Counted from the stretch's first letter, positions 6,719-14,779 are shown. The stretch: 22,843 bases of DNA from SVEL01 sp964573715 (GCA_964573715.1 CAZNKR010000029.1:1-22843), one strand, 5' to 3'. Numbers and translations: made by a program. The notes: generated by a model not told the origin, from the sequence alone.

Positions 6719-7186
6719 ATGAATAAAAAAAGAGCAGTAGAAATAGCTATAATTATTAAGCTTCTAAAAGAAAATGGCAGATATCTTAGAACAAAAGATT
6801 ATATTCAACATGGGGATATGAGTGTATATGAACATTGTTTTAGAGTGACATATATGAGTATGGCTCTTGCCGATAAATTGCATATAGATATTGATAGAAA
6901 GTCTTTGATAAGAGGTGCACTTTTACATGATTATTTTTTGTATGATTGGCATGACAAGGACAAAACTCATTCTATACATGGATTTCATCATCCAGCCACT
7001 GCATTAAAACGAGCAAAAGAAGATTATGAGCTTAATTATATAGAGAAAAATATTATTTTACGGCATATGTTCCCCCTTACCTTGGTTCCGCCAATGTGTA
7101 AAGAAGCTTGGTTAGTTTGTATAGCTGATAAGATATGTGCAACAAGGGAAACTTTTAAGCCGGTTATGAAAAAAATCAGAAGCTGA
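6719..7186 (+). CDS. HD-domain phosphohydrolase
   Basis: 155 residues of the HD superfamily, metal-dependent phosphohydrolases acting on nucleotides or cyclic nucleotides. The metal-binding order H...HD...D is visible: His39 in YEHCFRV, His70-Asp71 in LLHDYFLYDW, further histidines in THSIHGFHHP, and Asp in VCIADKIC. Similar stand-alone HD proteins with LLHDYFLYDWHD occur widely in Lachnospiraceae at about this length, so it looks complete. The substrate is unknown. It stands alone between remnants. Translation may be controlled by the hairpin at 6674-6710. No good promoter is seen closer than the rsgA remnant. Confidence 0.85.
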   Translation: MNKKRAVEIAIIIKLLKENGRYLRTKDYIQHGDMSVYEHCFRVTYMSMALADKLHIDIDRKSLIRGALLHDYFLYDWHDKDKTHSIHGFHHPATALKRAKEDYELNYIEKNIILRHMFPLTLVPPMCKEAWLVCIADKICATRETFKPVMKKIRS

Positions 7187-7376
7187 TAAAGCTTAATAGA
7201 TAATAAAACATAAAAGGAAGTTATAAAAAAAGTTATAAAAGAAAAAATTATTAAACCATGGAGGTGGAAGGATGTTAAAAATAAACAATCTTACAAAGTG
7301 TTAAAATAGAAATCAATATAAAAAGGAAATTGATATAAAATAAATTAAAAAAGTACTGATATAAAAAATTAAAAAA
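7187..7376 (+). other. A-rich stretch with the start of a lost ABC ATPase
   Basis: GGAGGTGGAAGG at 7260-7271 precedes ATG 7272, which begins MLKINNLTKC and stops at 7302-7304. This is the typical opening of an ABC transporter ATPase (MLKINNLTK followed by an aromatic), but the rest is gone. The remainder up to the gap is A-rich with two copies of a degenerate TGATATAAAA...TTAAAAAA motif. Confidence 0.4.
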
Positions 7377-7476
7377 NNNNNNNNNNNNNNNNNNNNNNNN
7401 NNNNNNNNNNNNNNNNNNNNNNNNNNNNNNNNNNNNNNNNNNNNNNNNNNNNNNNNNNNNNNNNNNNNNNNNNNNN
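7377..7476. other. Assembly gap (100 N)
   Basis: Exactly 100 N, a conventional placeholder for a gap of unknown size. The sequences on either side do not belong to the same gene. Confidence 1.
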
Positions 7477-7478
7477 CT

Positions 7479-7610
7479 TCCTTTGGAACATGGGTGCAAA
7501 CCTTTGGAATGAATTTCCCAATGGCGATTTGCTGGCAAATGTTTTATTGCGGTCCTTTTGTAAGATTAGTATTTAAGAAAATAAAGTCCGTTTGCAAGAT
7601 GTCTATGTGA
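7479..7610 (+). pseudogene. C-terminal part of a DUF2798-like membrane protein
   Basis: The frame enters from the gap and reads FGTWVQTFGMNFPMAI, then YCGPFVRLVFKKI, to TGA 7608-7610. The order Trp-x-x-TF...NFP, a hydrophobic helix, and GPxVRxxFxKI matches the second transmembrane pair of DUF2798-family proteins. Only about 43 residues are visible. The N-terminal part may lie in the gap. A related, differently truncated copy is on the minus strand at 13192-13353. Confidence 0.5.
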
Positions 7611-7617
7611 TGACACG

Positions 7618-7683
7618 GTAAATATTGCTAATAAAATTCTATTTAGTCCACATATTGGAGGTATTACAGCTTCAAGCCAGTAA
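7618..7683 (+). pseudogene. Fragment of a D-2-hydroxyacid dehydrogenase
   Basis: A 21-residue open piece reads NIANKILFSPHIGGITASS and stops at TAA 7681-7683. The S/T-P-H-I-G-G block carrying the catalytic His, followed by T-x-x-S, is diagnostic of NAD-dependent D-2-hydroxyacid dehydrogenases (SerA-like). Nothing else of the enzyme remains. Confidence 0.5.
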
Positions 7684-7730
7684 TGACACATAGATTCTTG
7701 TAAACCTGTAGCTTCATATTTAAGTTTTTA

Positions 7731-7739
7731 TGTTATAAT
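7731..7739 (+). promoter_or_regulatory. Extended -10 promoter of scrR
   Basis: TGTTATAAT at 7731-7739 gives a perfect -10 with the TG extension, 32 bases before ATG 7772. No good -35 is seen. AAAGGAG follows at a suitable distance before the start. Confidence 0.6.
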
Positions 7740-7771
7740 TTAACAAGATAAAAATTTAAAGGAGCTTTAGG

Positions 7772-8755
7772 ATGAATATTAATGAAATAGCAAAGCTAGC
7801 TGGTGTATCTAGAGCGACTGTTTCACGATATCTTAATGATGGATATGTTAGTAGTCAGAAGAAAGAGGCAATTAAAAAAGTTATAGATGAAACAGGATAT
7901 GAACCTTCCACTCAGGCACAAAATCTTAGAAAACAGGTTACAAAGCTTATAGGGGTGGTTATTCCTCGTATACAATCGGAATCCGTTAGCCGCATGGTTT
8001 CAGGTATAAGTGAAGTGTTATCACTACAGGGATATCATCTTTTATTAGGAAATACACAGAATAAACCGTCTGAAGAGCTAAAATATTTAAAGGTATTTAG
8101 AAAAAATCAAGTGGATGGAATAATTTTTATGGGTACTGTTTTTTCTAAGGAGCATTTTAAACTCATTGAGGAAGCACAGGTTCCTATTGTTGTTATTGGT
8201 CAGCAGGTTAATGATTATGCATGCGTATATCAGGATGATTATCATGCTTCATATGAAGCAGCCATAAAATTAATAAAAACGGGAGAAAGAGTTGCATACA
8301 TAGGCGTACCAAAAAAGGATAAGGCAACGGGTAAAGCGAGATATCTAGGATACAAGGATGCAATGTTATCATCAAATAGGAAGATAAGAAATGATAATAT
8401 TGCAGAGGCAGATTATTCCATAAATTCTGGATTTGAAATGGCTAGAAAATTATATGAAACGGATAATAAAATTGATTCCATTCTTTGTGCAACGGATTTC
8501 ATTGCAGTGGGAGCACTAAAGTATTTTAATAGTATAAAAGTTACGGTCCCAAATCAAATTGCTATTATGGGATTTGGAAATACTCAAATGGGTGAAGTTG
8601 TTTCACCTGCAATAAGTACAGTACATTTTTACTATAAAACCAGTGGAATGGAAGCTGCTAAGCTTTTAATGAAAATCATTGATTCTGGAATAGATGAGAA
8701 AGAAGAAGTCATGTTAGGCTTTAATATTATTGATCAGGGTTCAACAAGGTTATAG
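7772..8755 (+). CDS. scrR: LacI-family repressor of the sucrose operon
   Basis: 327 residues. The N-terminal LacI helix-turn-helix is clear: NINEIAKLAGVSRATVSRYL, hinge helix near 48-55 (QAQNLRKQ). A periplasmic-binding-protein-like effector domain starts at LIGVVIPRIQ and extends to the end. Gene order repressor-EII-hydrolase-fructokinase and orientation identify it as the sucrose repressor ScrR, whose inducer is usually sucrose-6-phosphate or fructose. It has its own promoter and terminator, so it is transcribed separately from scrABK. The likely operator is at 8846-8869. The inducer is inferred from context. Confidence 0.88.
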   Translation: MNINEIAKLAGVSRATVSRYLNDGYVSSQKKEAIKKVIDETGYEPSTQAQNLRKQVTKLIGVVIPRIQSESVSRMVSGISEVLSLQGYHLLLGNTQNKPSEELKYLKVFRKNQVDGIIFMGTVFSKEHFKLIEEAQVPIVVIGQQVNDYACVYQDDYHASYEAAIKLIKTGERVAYIGVPKKDKATGKARYLGYKDAMLSSNRKIRNDNIAEADYSINSGFEMARKLYETDNKIDSILCATDFIAVGALKYFNSIKVTVPNQIAIMGFGNTQMGEVVSPAISTVHFYYKTSGMEAAKLLMKIIDSGIDEKEEVMLGFNIIDQGSTRL

Positions 8756-8767
8756 ATATTTGTAAAA

Positions 8768-8804
8768 AACTACCAAAAACGAAAAATAGTTTTGGTGGTT
8801 TTTT
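8768..8804 (+). terminator. Intrinsic terminator after scrR
   Basis: 11-base arms 8768-8778 and 8790-8800 with one G-U pair, followed by T's to 8804. It insulates scrR from the scrA promoter. Confidence 0.8.
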
Positions 8805-8826
8805 ATATTTACCGGATAAGTAAAAG

Positions 8827-8835
8827 TGTTATAAT
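8827..8835 (+). promoter_or_regulatory. Extended -10 promoter of scrABK
   Basis: TGTTATAAT (8827-8835) repeats the extended -10 seen at scrR. The predicted start near 8842 leaves a leader of about 100 bases. No clear -35 is present, in keeping with an extended -10 promoter. Confidence 0.6.
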
Positions 8836-8845
8836 TAAAACATCA

Positions 8846-8869
8846 TATATGAGAACGATACCACATATA
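8846..8869 (+). promoter_or_regulatory. Operator for ScrR and/or cre site for CcpA
   Basis: TATATG (8846-8851) and CATATA (8864-8869) form a perfect dyad flanking a central AACG-type core. Bases 8849-8863 match the CcpA cre consensus WTGNNARCGNWWWCA at 14 of 15 positions. The site overlaps the early transcribed region just past the -10, where a bound LacI-family protein would block transcription. Whether ScrR, CcpA or both bind cannot be decided here. Confidence 0.55.
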
Positions 8870-8940
8870 CATAAAACTAAAATACAGTATGTTTTAGAAG
8901 TATTTGGACACTATAAACTTTATCAAAAAGGAGATTGCTT

Positions 8941-10767
8941 ATGGATTACAAAAAATCTGCAAAAGAAGTGATTAGTAACATTGGCGGAAGCGACAATATT
9001 ATTTCTGCAGCTCATTGTGCTACAAGACTTAGACTAGTTATCAATGATAATAAAAAAATAAATACTGGGGAAATTGAAAATATTGAGGGAGTAAAAGGCG
9101 TTTTTGAAGCTGAAGGACAGCTTCAGATTATTTTTGGTACAGGTACGGTTAATAAAGTTTATGATGAATTTGTTAAATTAACAGGAGTATCCGTAGCCAA
9201 TAAAGAGGATGTAAAAAAGGCTGCTGTGGCTAAGCAAAATGTATTTAAAAGAGCAATAAAAACACTTGGAGATATTTTTGTCCCAATTATTCCAGCTATC
9301 GTAGCTAGCGGATTACTTATGGGACTGCTAGAAGGACTGTGCAATATTTGGCCTCAAATGTCTAGCTCTGGTGTATATACCATTGTACATTTATTTAGCA
9401 ATGCAGCCTTTGTTTTCTTGCCTATTCTTATAGCAATTTCAGCGGCAAAGGTATTTGGTGGAAACATATATTTAGGTGCTGTTATTGGTATGATAATGAT
9501 TCATACAGATTTGGTTAATGCATGGTCAGTGGCAGGTATGGAAGCTGCTGGGGAGGCTATTCCAAAGGCATCTGTATTCGGCTTGTATGATGTTAATCTT
9601 GTTGGCTATCAAGGACATGTTATACCTGTTATTATTGCTGTATGGCTAATGTCCACAATTGAAAAGAAACTACACAAAATAGTTCCAGAAATTATAGATT
9701 TGTTTGTAACGCCTTTAGTTTCAGTTTTAGTAACTGGATTTTTAACACTTAGCGTAATTGGACCAGTTTTTTCAACATTAGAAAATTGGGTATTATCAGG
9801 AGCAGAAACATTAATAACAATACCTTTTGGAATAGGAAGTGCAATAGCAGGTGCATTTTATGCCCCAACAGTAGTTGCAGGACTTCATCATATGTACAAT
9901 GCCCTAGAGGCAGGACTTATCAGTAAGTCTGGAGTTAATATATGGATGCCTATTGCAACAGCAGCAAATGTGGCACAAGGTGCAGCAGCTTTAGCAGTTG
10001 CAATAAAAACAAAGAAGGCAAAAACAAAAGCAATGGCATTACCTGCATCCCTTTCGGCATTTTTAGGAATTACTGAACCTGCAATTTTCGGAGTTAATAT
10101 CAGATATATGACCCCATTTATTGCTGGATGTATAGGCGGTGCTTGTGGTGGACTTGTGGCAGGCTTGTTTGGAATTGGTGCAAGTGCTTATGGAATTACT
10201 GGTTTATTTGGATTTTTAATAACCACAAATTATACTGTACAGTATGCAATCGAGATAGTAGTAGCAGTTGCAGTAGCCTTTAGTATATCTTGGATTTTAT
10301 TTAAGGAAGATAAAGCAAGCAAAAACATCATTTGCGCCCCAGTTACTGGAAAAGTAATCCCACTAAATGAAGTAAATGATAGTACATTTGCAAGTGGTGT
10401 ATTAGGACAAGGAGTTGGGATTATTCCAACGGAAGGAAAAATATATGCTCCATTTGAAGGAAAAGTAGACATGGTATTCGATACAAAACATGCATTAGGT
10501 CTAACTAGTGTGGGTGGTATGCAGCTTCTTATTCATGTAGGAATAAATACAGTAGAGCTAGATGGAAAGTACTTTACTACTCATGTTAAGGATGGAGATT
10601 TGATAAAGAAAGGGGACATTCTGTTAGAGTTTGATATTAGTAAAATTAAAGAAGCCGGATATGATATTACTACGCCAATTATTGTTACAAATGGAGATGA
10701 ATTTTCAAATATTAATATAAAGAAATTAGGTAAAGTTTCAATAGGAGAAAAGATAATGGAGGCTTAA
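8941..10767 (+). CDS. scrA: Sucrose-specific PTS transporter EIIBCA
   Basis: 608 residues from ATG 8941; AAGGAG at 8928-8933 fits it better than TTG 8935. It takes up sucrose and releases sucrose-6-phosphate. Order is EIIB (about 1-85, phospho-Cys26 in AAHCATRLRL), EIIC membrane domain (about 100-455, with VGYQGHVIPVIIAVW, LHHMYNALEAGL and GITEPAIFG), then a Crr-like EIIA (about 460-605). EIIA shows both histidines, in DTKHALGL and QLLIHVGINTVEL; the second is the phospho-acceptor. The EIIC sequence is that of the sucrose branch. The fused EIIA means no separate IIA is needed. scrB starts one base after its stop, so the genes are cotranscribed and coupled. Confidence 0.9.
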   Translation: MDYKKSAKEVISNIGGSDNIISAAHCATRLRLVINDNKKINTGEIENIEGVKGVFEAEGQLQIIFGTGTVNKVYDEFVKLTGVSVANKEDVKKAAVAKQNVFKRAIKTLGDIFVPIIPAIVASGLLMGLLEGLCNIWPQMSSSGVYTIVHLFSNAAFVFLPILIAISAAKVFGGNIYLGAVIGMIMIHTDLVNAWSVAGMEAAGEAIPKASVFGLYDVNLVGYQGHVIPVIIAVWLMSTIEKKLHKIVPEIIDLFVTPLVSVLVTGFLTLSVIGPVFSTLENWVLSGAETLITIPFGIGSAIAGAFYAPTVVAGLHHMYNALEAGLISKSGVNIWMPIATAANVAQGAAALAVAIKTKKAKTKAMALPASLSAFLGITEPAIFGVNIRYMTPFIAGCIGGACGGLVAGLFGIGASAYGITGLFGFLITTNYTVQYAIEIVVAVAVAFSISWILFKEDKASKNIICAPVTGKVIPLNEVNDSTFASGVLGQGVGIIPTEGKIYAPFEGKVDMVFDTKHALGLTSVGGMQLLIHVGINTVELDGKYFTTHVKDGDLIKKGDILLEFDISKIKEAGYDITTPIIVTNGDEFSNINIKKLGKVSIGEKIMEA

Positions 10768-10768
10768 T

Positions 10769-12139
10769 ATGGCAGATATATACAGATTAAAATTGCATAT
10801 TCAACCACCATCAGGTTGGCTAAATGATCCTAATGGATTGTGTCAATATAAAGGGATTTATCATGTGTTTTATCAATATTCCATTAATCCCATTGGCGAT
10901 AATAAGTGTTGGGGTCATAAAACAACCTCTGATTTTATACATTGGAATACAGAAGAAACTAAGCTTTTACCAGACCAAAAATTTGATAGAGATGGTGTGT
11001 ATTCAGGGTCAGCTTTGATATCTGATGGAAAAATGTATTTATATTATACTGGTAATGTAAAAAATGAAGGGAACTATAATTATATTACAAATGGCAGAGA
11101 GTCAAATTTGATAATGGTAGAAAGTAGTGATGGTTATAATTTTAGTGGTAAGAAATTGCTTATGACAAATGAAGATTATCCAAGGAATTACTCCTGCCAT
11201 ATAAGAGATCCTAAGGTGTGGAAAGTAGAAGATAGCTATTATATGCTTTTAGGGGCACGAAAAAGGAATGACAAGGGTGGAATATTAGTATATAAGTCAA
11301 AGGATGGATTAGAATGGAAGCTTTCAAATGAAGTTTCATGCTTAAGTGATTTTGGATATATGTGGGAATGCCCAGATTATTTTAATTTGGACAACGTACA
11401 TGTTTTATCTTTTTCACCTCAAGGACTTAAAAAAGAAAAATTTAGATTTCAAAATGTATATCAATCGGGATATGTTTTTTTAGATGGAGAAATTCAAGAC
11501 ATTAACCAAAATATAGAAAATATTAACACCTTTGTAGAATGGGATAATGGATTTGATTTTTACGCACCGCAGACCTTTTGTGATGAATCAGGAAGAAGAA
11601 TAATAATTGGGTGGGCAGGTATTTGTGATGCCGATTACCATAATGATAAAACTGTGGAAAAGGGCTGGCAACACGCCTTGACAATTCCTAGAGAATTAAC
11701 AGTAAAGAATAATAAAATTTATCAAAATCCGATTAGGGAAATGGAAAGCTTGCGTGAAACTAGTATAAAACTATATAATGAAAGAAAGATAATATTATCC
11801 CAAAACATATTTGAAATTAATGCTAAGTCCATAGAAAGAAATGGCAAAGTTTTGATTTCCTGTAATGATGAGTATGTATGCTTACAATATAATTTTGATG
11901 GTGAGATTACACTTTTGCTATCAAAGGGCTGCGGATGTGGTAGACAAGAAAGATATGCAAAGTGCGATGAAGTAAAAAATATTCGTATGATTGTGGATAC
12001 ATCATTACTTGAAATATTTGTAAATGACGGAGAAATCACCTTTACAACAAGATTTTATTTTGAAAATAATGATAGAAACCTTAAAATTACAGGAATGGAA
12101 GGAACCGTATATTATTTAAACTCTATGACTGGTAATTAA
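10769..12139 (+). CDS. scrB: Sucrose-6-phosphate hydrolase (GH32)
   Basis: 456 residues. It hydrolyses sucrose-6-phosphate to glucose-6-phosphate and fructose in the cytoplasm. All three GH32 catalytic blocks are present: WLNDPNG (nucleophile Asp20), HIRDPKVW (Asp147, transition-state stabiliser) and WECPDYF (acid/base Glu200). The beta-propeller covers about 1-320 and the C-terminal beta-sandwich the rest, with the usual DTSLLEIFVNDG near the end. No signal peptide, as expected for an enzyme acting on imported phospho-sugar. GGAGG within the end of scrA serves as ribosome site. Between scrA and scrK in one operon. Confidence 0.93.
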   Translation: MADIYRLKLHIQPPSGWLNDPNGLCQYKGIYHVFYQYSINPIGDNKCWGHKTTSDFIHWNTEETKLLPDQKFDRDGVYSGSALISDGKMYLYYTGNVKNEGNYNYITNGRESNLIMVESSDGYNFSGKKLLMTNEDYPRNYSCHIRDPKVWKVEDSYYMLLGARKRNDKGGILVYKSKDGLEWKLSNEVSCLSDFGYMWECPDYFNLDNVHVLSFSPQGLKKEKFRFQNVYQSGYVFLDGEIQDINQNIENINTFVEWDNGFDFYAPQTFCDESGRRIIIGWAGICDADYHNDKTVEKGWQHALTIPRELTVKNNKIYQNPIREMESLRETSIKLYNERKIILSQNIFEINAKSIERNGKVLISCNDEYVCLQYNFDGEITLLLSKGCGCGRQERYAKCDEVKNIRMIVDTSLLEIFVNDGEITFTTRFYFENNDRNLKITGMEGTVYYLNSMTGN

Positions 12140-12166
12140 AAAGACAGTAGAGAAAGGAAGTACTTT

Positions 12167-13120
12167 ATGGGTAAAAAATTGTTTGCCATAGGCGAGGCCC
12201 TTATTGATTTTATTCCACAAGAAAGCGGAAAATCACTTAAAGATGTATGTGGTTTTAGACCAGCAGTGGGGGGAGCTCCTGCAAATGTGTGTGGTGCGTT
12301 CAGCAAGCTTGGAGGAAGCAGCGCCATGATAACGCAAGTCGGTAGTGATCCTTTTGGAGATAAAATAATTGAAGAATTGTCCTCATATAATATAGATTGT
12401 TCACATATTAGTAAAACCCATAAAGCAAATACTTCCTTGGCCTTTGTGGCACTAAAGGAGGATGGAAACCGAGAATTTTCCTTCTATAGAAAACCTGGTG
12501 CTGATATGTTGTTTGATGCTAGCCAGCTTGATAGTAGTTGGTTTGAAAATGCTTTTGCACTTCATTTTTGTTCGGTATCTATAGGAGATTTTCCTATGAG
12601 AAATGCCCACATTGCTGCCATAGAATACGCGTTACAATATGGAGCAATAATCAGCTTTGATCCAAATTTGAGGTTTGCCTTGTGGGAAGATAAAAATGAT
12701 TTAAAGAATAGGGTGATGGAATTTATACCAAAATCTCACATATTAAAAATATCAGATGAGGAATTGGAATTTATTACAAATGAGACTGATATACTAGCTG
12801 CATTGCCAAAATTGTTTGTTGGAAATGTAAAAATGGTTATTTATACTGCTGGTGCAAAAGGTGCTTATGCATATACAAAAAAGGCAAGGGCTTTCTCTAA
12901 AAGTTATGAAGTAAAGGCATATGATACCACAGGAGCAGGAGATGGATTTATTGGTTCACTTTTATATCAGCTATATATGGATGGTATTAATGTAAATAAT
13001 ATTTCGGAAATTTCAGAGGATAAGCTTAAACAATACTTAGATTATTCAAATAAGTTCTGTTCAATAAGTGTTACAAAACCTGGAGCAATTGCTTCATATC
13101 CATCGAAAATAGAAAAATAG
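12167..13120 (+). CDS. scrK: Fructokinase (PfkB/ribokinase family)
   Basis: 317 residues. It phosphorylates the fructose released by ScrB. PfkB features are complete: N-terminal AIGEALIDFIP, the glycine-rich GGAPANVCGAFSKLGG, and the C-terminal signature DTTGAGDGFIGSLL with catalytic Asp259. The GEALIDF opening and size are typical of bacterial fructokinases in sucrose operons. It starts 27 bases after scrB with AAAGGAAG upstream. It is the last gene of the operon; a hairpin follows at its stop codon. Confidence 0.9.
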   Translation: MGKKLFAIGEALIDFIPQESGKSLKDVCGFRPAVGGAPANVCGAFSKLGGSSAMITQVGSDPFGDKIIEELSSYNIDCSHISKTHKANTSLAFVALKEDGNREFSFYRKPGADMLFDASQLDSSWFENAFALHFCSVSIGDFPMRNAHIAAIEYALQYGAIISFDPNLRFALWEDKNDLKNRVMEFIPKSHILKISDEELEFITNETDILAALPKLFVGNVKMVIYTAGAKGAYAYTKKARAFSKSYEVKAYDTTGAGDGFIGSLLYQLYMDGINVNNISEISEDKLKQYLDYSNKFCSISVTKPGAIASYPSKIEK

Positions 13121-13144
13121 TGCGGATAAAAATTTACCCGCACT
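13119..13144. terminator. Hairpin at the end of the scr operon
   Basis: AGTGCGG (13119-13125) and CCGCACT (13138-13144) pair perfectly. The left arm begins in the scrK stop codon. A U-run is not immediate on the plus strand (it comes about 17 bases later); on the minus strand a T-rich stretch follows. It may also simply stabilise the mRNA 3' end. Confidence 0.45.
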
Positions 13145-13191
13145 AAGATTAAACCAATATATTTTTTTGTTGAATAAGTTTCTAATAAGCT

Positions 13192-13353
13192 TTAAAAACA
13201 GTTCTGATAAGTGGCTGTATAAAAAATAATTGCAAGAAAACTCATTGCTGGACACATAAGTCCCACTGTTGCACAGATTATAGCTGATTCAAAAAGCATT
13301 GGATGATCAGTTTTAGGGTTGAATACTTTACAAGCAAGCTTAATCAAAAGAGC
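13192..13353 (-). pseudogene. DUF2798-like membrane protein remnant
   Basis: On the minus strand an open piece reads IKLACKVFNPKTDHPMLF, ESAIICATVGLMCPAMSF and LAIIFYTATY to TAA 13194-13192. The 'CPAMS' helix after a 'HPMLFE' loop is the middle of DUF2798-family proteins. A stop lies immediately upstream (13356-13354), and the last transmembrane pair (GPxVR) is missing. It has no start or ribosome site. The missing C-terminal part resembles the fragment at 7479-7610. Confidence 0.5.
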
Positions 13354-13387
13354 TTAAGAATTATCAATATGTTAAGAAGCATATAAT

Positions 13388-13591
13388 ATGAACGTTAAAT
13401 TACTAATAGACGCTGGTATAAATTACGATAAAGGGATTAAAAAGATTTGCAAATAAGGCACCTATGTACGAGAAGTATTTGTTGACTGTCTTAGAAATCA
13501 TTCAGATATTTCAAGAGCAATAGAAATTTTTCCAGAAGTAATCGCTGAATATGAGAGAATGGTAAAGGCAATAAACTTAGCACAGGACTAG
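13388..13591 (+). pseudogene. Frameshifted small protein, possibly Hpt domain
   Basis: ATG 13388 opens MNVKLLIDAGINYDKGIK and stops early at TAA 13454-13456. One extra A near 13440 explains the break, because the next frame continues RFANKAPMYEKYLLTVL. A third frame then carries EIFPEVIAEYERMVKAI to TAG 13589-13591. 'L-x-x-x-G-x-(N/D)Y-x-x-G-(I/L)KRF...Y-x-x-x-L' resembles the N-terminus of stand-alone histidine phosphotransfer proteins, but the phospho-His helix is not evident. There is no ribosome site. The assignment is tentative. Confidence 0.4.
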
Positions 13592-13681
13592 TAGCAGTTA
13601 TTTTGCAAATTAAATAATATAATTATAGATAAAATATAATTTAAAGATAACAAATAAAAATAACGAATAAAAATATTACTA

Positions 13682-13710
13682 TTGACTTTTAATAAAAGAT
13701 TGCTTACAAT
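13682..13710 (+). promoter_or_regulatory. Promoter of the thioredoxin-ohrR operon
   Basis: TTGACT (13682-13687), 17 bases, TACAAT (13705-13710). The predicted start near 13717 gives a leader of about 145 bases. Confidence 0.7.
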
Positions 13711-13732
13711 CTAATTATCCTAAAAAGATTAA

Positions 13733-13749
13733 GTACAATTTAATTGCAC
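13733..13749 (+). promoter_or_regulatory. OhrR-box-like operator
   Basis: GTACAAT and ATTGCAC flank TTA, a 17-base palindrome with one mismatch. The core TACAATTTAATTGCA differs at two positions from the known Bacillus OhrR operator core TACAATTAAATTGTA. It lies about 16 bases past the predicted transcription start of an operon that encodes an OhrR-type regulator. Direct autoregulation is inferred. Confidence 0.6.
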
Positions 13750-13757
13750 GCGTGAAT

Positions 13758-13855
13758 AATGGACGCAAAAAATTGGAGCAAAAAAATGGACACAAAAAAT
13801 TGGAGTCTTTAAAAAGGATACATAGAGATTGGATACATAAAGATTGGACAAGGAG
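13758..13855 (+). repeat. Degenerate ~14-base tandem repeat with periodic GGA motifs in the 5' leader
   Basis: GGA occurs at 13761, 13775, 13788, 13802, 13816, 13831 and 13846, spaced 14, 13, 14, 14, 15 and 15 bases, and the Shine-Dalgarno GGAGG follows at 13852. Within it, 13758-13778 and 13785-13805 share 20 of 21 bases. The units read roughly GGA-N-N-C-A-rich-ATT. The whole array sits between the operator and the ribosome site. Confidence 0.75.
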
Positions 13856-13861
13856 GTAACT

Positions 13862-14779
13862 ATGGATAGAGTAGATATTGCTATTGTGGGAACAGGTCCA
13901 GCAGGATTATCGGCCGCAATTACTGCAACAATTAGAAACAAAAAAATATTACTATTTGGAAAGAAAGAATTAAGCTTTAAGGTTACAAAAGCACACAAGA
14001 TATTTAATTATCTTGGAATTCCTCAGGCATCAGGTGAAAAACTTGGTGAAGCATTTAAACAACATATTGCAGATATGAACATTGAAATAACAGAAGAAAG
14101 AGTAACATCTATATATAATATGGGTGACTTTTTTGCCATACAGACACCTGATTCTATGTATGAAGCGAAAAGTATAATTATTGCAACAGGTGTGATAATG
14201 TCTAAGCCTTATCCAAAGGAGGAGGAACTTTTAGGGAAGGGTGTAAGCTATTGTGCAACCTGTGATGCTCCATTATATAGGGGTAAGACAATTGCTATTA
14301 TTGGTGAAACCAAAAAAGAAGAGGATGAGGTTAGGTTTATGGGTGAGGTGGCCCAAAAGGTGTACTACATTCCATTATATGACACGGACTTTATCCCTAG
14401 CAGAAATATAAGTGTAATTAAAGAAAAACCTGTTGAGATTATAGGTGAGGAAAAGGTTGAGGCCATAAAGACTATGAGTAATTCTACACTTGCAGCAGCC
14501 GATGTAGATTCTAGCCTTGCTCCTTTTGTTAATAATGAATATAAGATTGATGGACTTTTCATTTTACGAGAAAGTATATCACCCAATCAGCTTATTTATG
14601 GCATAGAGATGCAAGGGGGACATGTAGTAGTTGACAGACAGATGAACACATCTATCCCAGGAGTATTTGCTTGCGGTGATATAACTGGAGTTCCATACCA
14701 GTACATTAAAGCTGCTGGAGAGGGGAATGTGGCAGCCATTAGCGCTGCATTATACGTAGACAAACAAAGAAATATATAA
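13862..14779 (+). CDS. Thioredoxin reductase-type flavoprotein, probably ferredoxin-dependent (FFTR-like)
   Basis: 305 residues. ATG 13862 is chosen over TTG 13844 because AAGGAGG at 13850-13856 fits it. The FAD-binding GTGPAGLSAA (10-19), the redox pair CATC (Cys131, Cys134, followed by DAPLYRG) and the C-terminal FACGDITG are present, so it reduces thioredoxin. The NADPH half is abnormal: where classical TrxB has GGGDSA the sequence is IIGETKKEEDEV (145-156), and the HRR(D)xxR block is replaced by YYIPLYD. Clostridial FFTRs are flavin thioredoxin reductases that lost NADPH binding and take electrons from ferredoxin, which fits here. First gene of an operon with trxA and ohrR. The electron donor is inferred. 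Confidence 0.82.
   Translation: MDRVDIAIVGTGPAGLSAAITATIRNKKILLFGKKELSFKVTKAHKIFNYLGIPQASGEKLGEAFKQHIADMNIEITEERVTSIYNMGDFFAIQTPDSMYEAKSIIIATGVIMSKPYPKEEELLGKGVSYCATCDAPLYRGKTIAIIGETKKEEDEVRFMGEVAQKVYYIPLYDTDFIPSRNISVIKEKPVEIIGEEKVEAIKTMSNSTLAAADVDSSLAPFVNNEYKIDGLFILRESISPNQLIYGIEMQGGHVVVDRQMNTSIPGVFACGDITGVPYQYIKAAGEGNVAAISAALYVDKQRNI

Noticed and set aside
7275..7538. A minus-strand frame running through the N gap
   Set aside because: Its continuity is an artefact of the Ns; the plus strand on the right side carries the DUF2798-like fragment.
13758..13855. CRISPR-like array
   Set aside because: Units of ~14 bases without unique spacers of constant length, no cas genes, and position in an mRNA leader.
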